DNA from: Lunularia cruciata
Lineage: Eukaryota; Streptophyta; Marchantiopsida; Lunulariales; Lunulariaceae
NCBI GenBank assembly: GCA_948567375.1
Contig: OX419760.1
Coordinates: 23,808,001 to 23,872,000 of the forward strand
Reading direction: 5' to 3'
DNA length: 64,000 nt
Position numbers and translations under genes: made by a program. Each line of letters opens with the position of its first letter. Positions within the stretch are counted from its first letter, which is position 1. This document shows, piece by piece, positions 12,101 to 22,900 of the stretch. The notes beneath the pieces were generated by a model. That model did not search any database, was not told the DNA's origin, and saw only the letters and a program-made list of their open reading frames with translations.

Positions 12101-12251
12101 CTTTGTAGCATATTTTAGACAGCGTGTGTCCATTGCTCTACAGGGGGCAGTGGCTGGTGCAATCCATAGGAGAGCAATTGCATTAGGTGATGTTTCTTTG
12201 GATGCTCCAGTTGTGTGTAGACCGTACGACTTGCATAGCTCGGATATCTAA
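9128..12251 (+). pseudogene. Decayed RLE-type non-LTR retrotransposon: zinc finger, reverse transcriptase, PD-(D/E)XK-like endonuclease
   Basis: One protein is readable in order. A CCHH zinc finger (CPMC...HVGRMH, 9239-9304) comes first, then an RxxRF/W-rich segment (9464-9757). The RT follows, with GGIRPIAIGE (about 10207), the block-A aspartate in LQVDVENVFNSVSR (about 10398-10440) and VDDTH (10694-10708) in place of the usual (F/Y)xDD. Next are a GGVGL segment (about 11150), a Cys/His block CECGSTLD...H...C (11635-11690) and a C-terminal VADVVVMDLT...GRKVSKY...FVPLALELYG (11841-12010) resembling a PD-(D/E)XK nuclease. From 9464 to 10750 the same frame continues through stops at 9755, 9959, 10289, 10595 and 10751. 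Later parts need frame changes near 10900 and 11838. The zinc finger plus RT plus C-terminal nuclease order matches the R2/HERO/NeSL-like class, not the APE-bearing LINEs common in seed plants. It cannot encode an active protein. Confidence 0.85.
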
Positions 12252-12264
12252 GGTGCGGTAGGGC

Positions 12265-12425
12265 AGATTTCTCATATAGACTCTATTGGGGCTTAGCCCC
12301 ATGTTACCTTTTTTTTCTCTCCCTTGTTGGCTTGATGGGGTCTTCCCATCCTTTGTTTTTCCTATGTGGTCGCCTTTCCTTTTATTTGTAGTTTTCCCGC
12401 TTTTGGTGTGAAATATGTACTCTGT
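12265..12425 (+). repeat. 3' tail of the RLE non-LTR element
   Basis: Directly follows the endonuclease stop codon (12249-12251) and matches 7935-8075: the CATATAGACTCTATT core, the TTGATGGGGTCTTCCCATCC block, then CCTATGTGGTCGCC. Its position after the ORF identifies it as the element's 3' UTR. No poly(A) or simple-repeat end is obvious. Confidence 0.75.
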
Positions 12426-12539
12426 CAAAGTTGTGGAATAATCTCTTCACACTTGCAGAATATTCACCTTCCGACATGAGTTTAATGTATGTTTAGGGAC
12501 TTTGAGTTGAATGTATGTTTTAAGAAGGCAACCGCGTGG

Positions 12540-12600
12540 GAAAAATGCAGGATGGGAAGACCCCATCAAACCGTACAAGGGAGAGAAAAAAAGGGACTTT
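12540..12600 (-). repeat. Short inverted copy of the non-LTR tail
   Basis: The complement reads TCTCTCCCTTGTACGG, then TTTGATGGGGTCTTCCCATCC, the same block as at about 7990 and 12330 but on the other strand. It begins about 120 bp past the tail of the main copy. Confidence 0.7.
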
Positions 12601-12660
12601 ACAAAAAAAGGGATTTAATGTTGTTTAGGGACTTTACTTTTGAATTCTCCTTCGATCTTA

Positions 12661-12732
12661 AATTTGGTTTTTGAAGAGATATTAAAATACTCTGAGAATT
12701 TGGTTTTTGAAGAGATACTAGAATACAAAGCA
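12661..12732. repeat. 36-bp tandem duplication
   Basis: AATTTGGTTTTTGAAGAGAT starts at 12661 and again at 12697, each followed by ATACTA/ATATTA and AATAC. Confidence 0.85.
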
Positions 12733-13494
12733 CCAAGAAGTGTGCAAAGGGAAAACAAGCACAAGGTTAATCCCTATGCTGAACCCGCCGGTTCCAAAGA
12801 AAAAAAAACAAAAGGGAAAGAAATAAAATAATCTACTACTGAACTCAGGAATAAAAATACTCCAATGGTATACAATAGTATACTGATATAAGTCCTCCAA
12901 TGTACTGATATATGTCCTCCAGTCATATAACTAAGTGAACGGTAGAAGTTCTCCAATGAGTATAAATATACTCATATAAATTCTCCGGTGAGATATATAA
13001 ATCTTCCCATGGTATAACTAACTGAATGATATCTCCAATGAAATGGTTTACTAAACTGAATGATATATGTCCTCCAACTAAATCCTCCAACGGAATAACA
13101 TGGGGAGAGAAAGGAGTTTCAATAATAGTTTTAAGAAGCTCTGTATATATCCTTATAACTTATTACAAAGCATTGACTAAATTGATATGGGTGCGGGTTG
13201 GAAGAAGAAAAGGTCTGACAACGGAGTTTCAATCAAGTTCCTTGTTATTAGCAAACTCTGTAATAGTTGGTTCATAAAAAATAAGAGATACCTGGTTTGC
13301 CCGTTGTCACCCCGTAAAGCATTGATTACACATTAGGGTTAATAAAGTGGGTAGATTAGGTTAGGGTGAAAAGGGTGGCCACTGAACAGAGCCAATAGAG
13401 GAGGACAAAGTCTAGTATAACATGCCATGGAGAATTAACTCTAAACATAAGGAAATGTATACAATGTTGTATACAATTAGATTTGGAGATCTAG
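12733..13494. repeat. Degenerate CTCCAATG / ACTGATATA repeats, otherwise empty
   Basis: From about 12858 to 13095 variants of CTCCAATG followed by ACTGATATAAGTC recur many times at irregular 30-50 bp spacing (for example near 12860, 12895, 12950, 13034 and 13070). No coding sequence is recognised. This could be the subterminal repeat zone of the adjacent transposon. Confidence 0.5.
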
Positions 13495-14894
13495 ATGCAA
13501 AGACTAGAACACAAAGATGAAGATGGAGAACTTGATTTAGATATTCTAGAATTTTTTATTAGTGGATTGGAGTTTTCACACAAGTATAGATACTTGGAAC
13601 CTCGAGTTACTTATCCTTGTATTCAAGAATTTGTGATAAAGTATTTTAGAAATCTAGAGCCAAAGGCCTTTCGCCAGCTTACTAGAATGGATGTTAATTC
13701 TTTTTCAACCTTGGTGGATTTGATTAGAACACACCCTATTTTTTAAAAGACCTACCAGTGGGAGCATACACTAGTGGCTCCAAGTAGCTCTAGCTCTCAA
13801 TAGATTTGGACATCAGTGTAATGGAGCATATGTTGTTAGGGGGTTAAACATTTAGGACATTAGTGGAGGTTCAACTATTGCCTTTACCAACCAAGTTATG
13901 ACTGCCATATTAGATTTGATGAGGAGTCAAGTTGCATGGCCTGAACACAAGGAGAGTAGAAGGATATCCACTTTTTTTGCACAAAAAGGTTTCACTGGTT
14001 GTGTTGGTTTGGTAAATGGAACATTGATTCTTCTTGCATCTCGATCTACAATGGATGGAGAAATATATTTCAACAGAAAGGTCTCTTATTTCATAACCGG
14101 TCAAGTGATTTGCAATGATAAAAGTAGAATTATACATTTTACGGCAGATAAATGTTCTATATTTTGTTTTGTACCTTTTTTTTGTTTATTAGCATTGTTT
14201 CATTTTTTAATTAGTGTTTATTAGCATTGGTGCTCCTCTTTGTACATTTGCATGATTTTATTATTGCATGACTGTATTAAAGGTTTGTGGTTGGTTTGTT
14301 TATTAGCATTGGTGTTCTTATTTGTACATTTGCATGATTTTATTATTGCATGACTGAATTTAATGTTTGTGGATAGTTTGTTTATATGAAGGAATGCCTG
14401 GATCATGTCACAACTATCACTCTTGAATGATTTGAACCAAAGAGGGAGTGTCATAGTTTTGAGTCCAAAGAGTACCTTTTAGGTGATTCTAGTTATGTAT
14501 CCATGCATCACCTTGTTCCCGTGTTCAAGTAGCCCAAACCGAGGACAAGCAAGAGTTCAATAAATATTTGGCAAAGGTAAGAATGATAAATGAGTATTGT
14601 ATATGGGAATTGAAAGCTAGATTGCATTCTTTTCATGAGTTTAGAGTGCAACTTAAAGATAATAATAGAAATATATATTTGTTAAAGTGGGTTTCAGTCT
14701 GTCTTATTTTACATAACTACTTAATCAATAGGTGTGATGTTTGGTCAGAGTACGATGGTGGATTTATAGAGGAAACTCAAATAGATTCAAATATGACTTT
14801 TAATGGAATAGAGTTTGGTAGAGTAGAAAGTAAATCCCGGAGTGATACAACAATGCATTGCTCATCATGTGAATTATATATTAGAATAAAATGA
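13495..14894 (+). pseudogene. Decayed PIF/Harbinger-type (DDE_Tnp_4) transposase
   Basis: Remnants line up with the plant PIF/Harbinger-like nuclease. There is an N-terminal domain (13495-13745), then LALNRFGHQCNG (about 13790-13830). Next come the first catalytic block GCVGLVNGT with YFNRKVSY and GQVICNDKSRI (13988-14140), then GMPGSCHNYHS (about 14393). The second aspartate is in EYLLGDSSY (about 14470-14500), and the third acidic residue is in INEYCIWELKAR (14587-14620), followed by LKWVSVCLILHNYLI. In the first block the family's catalytic Asp is Asn (VNGT for VDGT). Stops, frameshifts and an AT-rich insertion with an 82-bp tandem repeat (14217-14380) break the gene, so it is inactive. 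Terminal inverted repeats and target duplications were not found. Confidence 0.85.
14217..14380. repeat. 82-bp tandem duplication inside the transposase remnant
   Basis: TTTATTAGCATTGG starts at 14217 and 14299. Both copies continue through TTTGTACATTTGCATG, ATTTTATTATTGCATGACTG and TTTGTGG. It separates the first and second catalytic blocks of the transposase. Confidence 0.9.
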
Positions 14895-16913
14895 GATCCT
14901 ATTTTTATACAATAAAAATATTGTTTTTAAATTTTATATATTTTATATTTAATGAACGATGTATTTCTTCTATAATTTGAAAAACTTTTTCATATGTTAC
15001 TGCTTTGACAAAGTTCAAGATTTAAAAAATTATTTTGTTCCTGGATCTCAAATAAGAATGCTCTCCGTTTGACTCTATTGAAGACTTAAAGACTCTGTTG
15101 AAGACCATTTGCTGGTGCCTAGGAATTGGATATTGTACTTTCCATGTTTCGTCTTTTTTCTTCTCTTCAGCACAGCCTACAACGGTCTTCTCCTTTTTCT
15201 TTAGTCTTCTCTTCCGATCAAAACCTATGTAAGTAACCAGCTGCACTGTACCACCAAAGATGAGTGAGTCTAGTTAAATAAGAAATTGAATGTTTTACGT
15301 ACAGTCCTAAGGAAGTTTCTATGCAATAATACCGAAATTCAACACCCTCAGATAACAGAAGTGTCACGTTAAAGTTGTTCGGATCACTCAAGTACTAGTT
15401 TTGAGTGGTCATCTTATATTTTGATAAGATACCTCATATCCCTATCTACCATATAATACAATAGTACCCCTAAACCCACTGCTGCACGCACATCCGGATT
15501 CCTTGACTTCAATCCATTCTTTGCCTTGCTGCTCACTGTCTCGCTCTTCTATGCAGTATTGGAACACTATGCTCTTCTCTTATCATCGTATGGTAGGGCA
15601 GGAATATCAAAAAGTTTGGTAAGTATATCATCTTCCTTTTTCATTAACATGTATGAGAAGATTGATCTTAATGCGAAACGCGTTTTTTGGCTCCTCTGTA
15701 TGTAAACCAGAAGTGTCTTTCCGCGTGACTTGCTCCTGCAGTCAAGCGGAATGGAAATTTCTCAAATGGCAAAGCTGTAAACTTGCACTCATTTCAAGCT
15801 CTCTAGTACTCACGAATTCTCTTAGAATACAAAGGTCATGGAGCGACCAACTTGCTTCTAATCCCAACAATGTCCGTGTGAAAGCCGAAATATGTCCATT
15901 TCGAAAGCATAGGTGCTTTCCAAATCTACCACACAAACTTTGATACTAAGGTTCCATCTTATTGCTACAATACTGGCCCGTCTTCGTTCAACCAGCAGGC
16001 GCACAGAAACGGAAGTTCTGAGAACACGCGTAAAGAGGTCAAAAGTCGGGCTCACCCCTTCCTATATTTTCTTGTTTCACTCCTTTCTGACCAAAGCTTA
16101 TCTATCGAATCTGTGAGCAACCTAAAGCCAAATAATTCAACTTCGCGAACGGTTGGATGCACAGATGTGAAAGTTGCAGAGCTATCATCGCGTGAGTGCT
16201 TGAAAAACCTGATGCACAAGACTGTGGGATTGTCTGCATTGCAAGGATCGCTCACCATTTTACCGATTCGAGCATCAGCCTGAATAGCATATCACATGCA
16301 CATAAATATGATTATTTGGGTAGACGTACCCCAACTTCGGCTGGTACGAAGAACCCATTACATAAACAAAGCTATGGTTATTTGATCCGAGGTTCAGCAC
16401 CTTCAGCTGGTTATGGGGCCTTAGAAAATTTATGACGACAAGACTAAAAAGAAATAAAGGACGTTTGTTCACATTGTCTCATTTCCCCACACCATGCCAA
16501 TTCCTGACATTCCTATAAACTCGGAGCATACAACATATCTTCTGGTCAATCAAACAATAAGTCAATGTCGAGTCTACGTCCTGAACCTGAATCGATATTC
16601 GCAATGAATTCCGTTTTACTTTGGTAGATATCTTCATTCGACCATGTTAGGGAAAGGAAGCGACACCTTCCCACACAAGATTTTAAGTACAAACTCAGAA
16701 CATGATTGTCGGCTCGACCTAATAATTTATAATGAATCTTTCACTCCGGTAGTCAAACGACAGTAGAGTGAAAGTATTCCTATCTACAACAATAGAAAGC
16801 CCTGACATGAGTTCAAAAATCATCCTGTTGGAAAAAGTTGGAGACCAGCTCTCAGACAAAGTAAAATTTCAACCTCATCAAAACTCTCTTACCAGAATCA
16901 ACTAAGGGCGAAT
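14895..16913. other. Intergenic, no gene recognised; right end is the VPS18 3' flank
   Basis: Several open frames of 60-96 codons on both strands have no family resemblance and overlap each other, so none is called. The part next to 16913 should contain the VPS18 3' UTR. Confidence 0.4.
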
Positions 16914-19900
16914 TTACGTGAACCCATACTCTTTAGCTAAAGTCCCAGAACCGATTGCCCACGTGATAGCAAGATCGTGTTCTTCTGGTAAAATGAAAGG
17001 CTGCGTTATTTCTCGGACCATTAGCTCCCCACAAAATGGGCATTCACCACCAACCGCATCATCTAGTTGAGCTCGCACCTGCGATCAGGGTGTTATCCCA
17101 ACAATTCACAGAGGATGGCTGTTAAAACTTAGGAGGCCAATAATTCCTACTTAATGGTTGCTTGAGAAACTCTAGTAGAAGTTGAATCTTTACAGTGTAG
17201 GTCAGACACTTGGCTATGATTTGGTAAATGACTAGCATGGCTTTCAATTTCTATTCCAAAACTTCCGCTCCTTAGAGTTTTATTCTTCAAGACTGAAGAT
17301 GCTGATACCTGGTCCAAAGGATCCATTTGCCCGTCAGCTGAGATTTGGTCATCATATGAGTTGTTGGTTGTCGTTTTCCTCGCTGGTCGTGCAGAGCCGT
17401 CGTTGATTATCGTGAACAATCTGTTGCGTAAATCTGCAATGCGCTCTTTCTGAAGTGCAACTCCGGGAGTGCAAACCATATGTTAAGAGTGCAAAGTGAT
17501 ATTTCAAAATAAGACAATTTGCATAATCTAAAGCTGAATACAATCCACGATGGTCATCACTTCCTCATCTCTCACTAAAAGATTGCTAAGAGACTAGTCG
17601 TACTGGCGTACATGACAGAACACTGTCTATGCTGGCTAGTCTCGACTTCGAAATGAAGTGGACCTTTTGAGCACTTACCTCAAACTTATCGGTGTGTTTC
17701 ATGACATACTCTGTCAAACACTGAGCATGGAACGAGTGTTCACAAGGAAATACGTAGAACGGGGCCATTACGGTAGTCAAAGTCCTGCCAGGTGGACCTG
17801 AGGCCTTATTGCCCTTTGAGGCCAGTATGAGTCTTCCACAGACCTGCCAAATAAAAGGTTTCCAGGGTTAGTACTATCACCAGTACACCGTGTTCCCCAA
17901 AAATCAAATTTAGCAAATCAACTGTAAGACTCATTAACAGAAAAAAGTTCACTAAGTGTTCCCGTGTCAAGTACTTACCCCACAATCTTCATCCTGATTG
18001 ACTATTGCATAACGCTGGGTGAGAGAGCTAATGTCACGACGAATGTTATCAGCTCCAAGAGTTGCATCGTTCATTTGCCTCTTCAGTTCTTCAATCTGTC
18101 TGGTATAATCTTCTAAAGACGTACAGATAGCTTCCTGTGAACGAAAATTCAAAGAGGGTTAAACATAATACCTTAGACTGCATCTGGAGGAGGCGGAGGA
18201 ATGTCTATGAGATCGTGATGAAATGAGAAGAGTGAGAGGGACATATGTAGTTACGAAAGTCGGACACTAAGCCAGTGAGATCAAAAGACAAGTCAAAAGT
18301 ACCTTGAAATCGTCGATCAATGAAAAGTCAGGGAAGAAAGGAAGGATGTCCTCAATTTTCACCAATCCATCAGTTTCTTTCAAAAATGCGACTGCCTTTC
18401 TGATGTTTTCAGCTTTAACACCTTTTTCTTGCTGAATTACATGCCTGGCAACCATCAGCCAAAGCTTTTTCCTTAAACCCTCATCGATCTCATCGACCTT
18501 GTCTGCCTGTGCCTTCGCCAGCTCTGGATCGATCTGTTCCAAGCAAGAAATTTGTTAGCTAAGAGCAAGAACCAAGTACATGATGGTCAGGAACACAACT
18601 GCGATCTCGGAGCTTAAATTTTCGGGATAGACGTCAACTTCAACTTCGAGCTGAAACTAGTTATCACAGACTACATTTAATTTTCTCAGCAGTTTGGGTT
18701 GATGACGAGCTTTCAACAGATGGCTACAACGTAGATGCCATAAAGGCTTCCTTCCTTGGTGCCCGACTATTATCCCTAGCATAAGGTCTTACTATTCTGG
18801 AAATCAGCAAGTATGAAGTATAAAGTACGTTCTTCCACTGATAATGGTAAATCACCATAGCACATGGACCACAGATGCTTTTCTTAACCTCAACCCCTCC
18901 GGATTGAGGTTTAGGAAAACTAAACTAATTTCTCACCTGCAAAGCCAGAGCTACTGCTTCTTCGTGCATGCCCATCATGCTATAGATATACACACAAGCT
19001 CTCATTCTCTTTTCTTCCAAGCACAATCGAAGGGCATATTTTGGGTCATAAAATATATCCGGTCTCCCAGGTCTTCCTTTGCCATATTTGGTCTCCAAAA
19101 ATAACAAGAGGGCACTCTCATCTTCCTGCTTCAGACACACAAAGGAGGTTACGCATAAGAGACTGCAGCGCTAATCTCAGGGTAAACGAGGCTTACAGTC
19201 CATGATACACGAAGTTTCAAGACTGTAAATCAGACTTCATGAAACATCTCCATATCTAAAGAAGAACCCACCTGTTTGGCGTAGAGAGATAGCAACAAAT
19301 TGTGAATGGCACTGTCTTCGTTCTGTTGTCCTTGAACACAAAATTCAAGATAGCGTATAGCAGCATTTGCTTCATCCCTGAATCACGAAAGAAAAACGGA
19401 AGATGCCCATGAGATGCAGAGGAAAACAAACCTTGAGTATCCAAAAGGATGTCTTCATTAGCAGGTTTAGACAAGAGGCCCCTGAGTTATAGCAAGACTA
19501 GAATCCCATGATGACAACAGTAACCGACAGCTTCGGCGACACCGGTGACTTTGCAGAATGATGCGTGTAGGATTTAAGGATATAGGGACGTGAACTTGCT
19601 TGTGGGGCTCACTCGAATAACGCATCAAAGCGGGAATGAGCCTTCGTGGACTAAGATTGTTGGCGGTCATCCAGGACTCCACCGTGGCATGAGGATCAAG
19701 CATGATGAGTGATGGACCGAATTTGTACTGCCAGCATAAAACAATTTTGGTTATGAACTTCCCATTCTACTTGGTAATGTTAAATATCTTGAATTAATGT
19801 TCAATGGAACACACATAAGAAAGATCATAAAGAATGACTGCCTACAAAAAACAATTGTTTGATCTGAAAGCCTGAGTTAAATTAGAAAAACAAGATAAAC

Positions 19901-22900
19901 GTCTAAGGAAGACTTGGAAACTGTGACAAATTTAACGAATAATTTACTTCCCATAATGGAGGGATGTTTCTAAATTTTGCTGAATGACAGCAAAATCGCC
20001 ATAAAGAACAAAGCGTCCAGAAGGGGTAGATTGTCCAAGACTACATTCACGAGAATTGAACAAACCTGGAGCTCCGGAGATACATTCGGCTTACGTAGCA
20101 CTGCGAGGGCCTTTTTGGCATCTCCTTGCTGCCACCAGACATAAGAAACATCAGACCTGCTAGTGAACCATCAATCTTGACGTCGGAGTTGAGACATAGA
20201 TGTGACAGAGGTAACGTCTTGCCTTCGTTACACTAAAAGTAGGATTTGATATGATCCTCTGTAGCTTTCTTAGCTCTTATTTCCTTCCCACCCTATTTGG
20301 ACGGCAAGTTATTACAAAAGGAGTTCAATGTGAAAATACTTGTTTTAACTAGTCACGATCCTAACTTCCACCACTCTAGCGACTCTGCAGTGTTTGCTCC
20401 TACATTAACATTCATACTAGATGATGCCCAGGTGCCCATAGTGAACTGAAAGTTGCAGCATTATTCTCCCACATGCCACGCAGATAAAGAACACCAGGAA
20501 GTGGGTGAACAGTAAGTACGATATAAGATGGCTGTATAGAATTTGCACCTGAATGAAATGATGAAGAAGCGTTTCATATTGCTCCTTGAGACCTGCGAAG
20601 TAGACCAGCTCATCCACTCTCCCGTAGCTGTTATGCATCACGGAAATGAAGGCATTGCGTTTCACAATGCAGATGTTAATTCTGGTAAGAGTACCGTCTG
20701 AGGAGCTAGTTAATCAAACGTAAACTGCAAGAAAGACGAGGCTAAAGTCTACGAATGTAAACACCACAACTGATACAATGCATATTCCTCTTTTATTCTG
20801 ATGATAGACCGCAAGCAGCTGCCAAGCCCACGTGTTCATATTGGAGAAATTCCACACAAAAAAACAGGGGAGTGCAGGTTGAATATGGGAGGGGGGTACT
20901 GGGCGAGGGTGTCTTCTTCGGCAACCTAAATGTACCAGGCGACGAACATATCCTGGTCGATAAAAACACAAGGTTTCGCACCTTTGAATGTACAAAGCCA
21001 GGTCTAAACTTATGAGAGGGCTTCAAAAGAATTGTGGCTTCCAAAAAGAAGGAAGGAAATTCCGCACCTGCCCAGCAGCTTTACAGTTGTTGCCTCATCA
21101 AGGACATCCTTGCAGTCACTCAGAAAGGCATGGAATTCTTTCAAGGTAGCTTGGTATTCAGCAGAGTTGCTTTCTTTCTCATCACCTCCTTCAGCTTTTT
21201 GCTTGGTTTGGCCCATGAGGAGCCGATTGATCTAGCGTGCAACGTCATCAAAATTGTGGACCCATATTAGCATCCCCTCTAAGGACACTTGAGGTAATAC
21301 AGAAGTCAAAATGAGGTTTCGCCACTATGAAGTCAACAAGATGTGTTACTAACGACGGAGATACTCCATTCCAGTTTGGCAAATTCCCTCTTCAAAAGAA
21401 CAATCTTAGACGTTGGTGACTATGAAATGACAACGTTCCCCAGTCAGCTATTCCTAGTCGAAGCTTCGGAGGCTGATATTTGCCATCTACAGTCACGCTC
21501 CAGATCAAAACCAGTGTCTTCTGAGTAATTCCAGGTACCTTGTCCAAATAAAGCTCAGAAGCCCATGTAGAGATCATTGTAACTTGTGCACGATCCTCCT
21601 TCCCAAGATGGTCAAGCTTTCTCAACAAGTAAGTACGCAGAGCGTCCTGCACAAAAGATCGGGCATGGCATTATCAGCTGTACGGTAGCGCTCACAATCA
21701 GATGTTAACGTACAAGTTCACAGCTATCTGCCAGCTCTACTTACAGTCGGATGTACAAGGGGCGACATAGTTACCTGCTCACCAGCAGAGACAAACTTCA
21801 AGGCAACCTCTTCGAAGGTAGCAACTGAGTTTGCCTGCAGGACGGCACACCAACTTTAGTGAATTTCTACTTTGAAAAGTCTCCGTGTTCTCAGGTCCGA
21901 AAGTTAGATTGTTCCCCTGAAGTTACCATCTCTTGTTGATATTACTCCATATTTCCAGTGATCGTTATAATAAGTGAAGTTCCTAGTGATTAAGCAGTAC
22001 TAGTTTAAGTTCAAGTTGATGCTTACTTTGGCACAAAAGGACGCAGCCCTGTCGTAGTTTCCAGCCCTGAATTCAGCTTCAGCCTACAAGCATCCTAGTG
22101 ATTAAGCATTAGAAGTTCAAGTTCAAGTTGATGCTTACTTTGGCATAAAAGGACGCAGCCCTGTCGTAGTTTCCAGCCCTGAATTCAGCTTCAGCCTACA
22201 AACATCCAAAAACGTATTAAGTTTTACATCATGGGAAACTTCAGAGTAGAAGCGTAAAGGAGCTCGTTTTGGTCCTCGTTTCCCAAATTACAACAACCAA
22301 AATCCTATGTTCTATGACATAGATAACGCATCTTCAAACACGAAGGTCGATATTGAGCTAACGAGAAGCAACAAGGAGCTCGCAAGGCAAGAAGCTAGAA
22401 ATCATGATAGAAGGAAGGTCGTGCACTTGATCTCAAGTGCTACTAGGGAGGACTCCAATACCTGGGTCGCATACACTTGATCTCTCTGAAATTGATCTCT
22501 GCAATACTCCAGAGCTGCAGCATACTGCTTCATGTTCAAGTATGTCAGCCACATATCACGGCCTTCATCGTTGACTGATATCTGTAGTCACAAGTAGATT
22601 ATGTCGTTACAGGATGAACGTTGCAGCGGATACATTCTACATTTCGTAAGAGTTAGCTGTGATGTGAATTCATCAGACGAACTCTGTACACTACGGTAGA
22701 GGCTATAAGTAGCTCTAAGAATCAACGACCTCTCTCCAAAGCTTTTGACCATCACTAAGGGGAATTATGGCAGTAAAGATGATCTCTGACCTCGAAGATA
22801 GAGCTTTCACTGTATGCATAATAAACACCTGCAGCAATATCAGAACAAAGCCCGATCATGGGGCTGGAGCTGAGGCTTGCATCAAAACGTTGCTCCTCGA

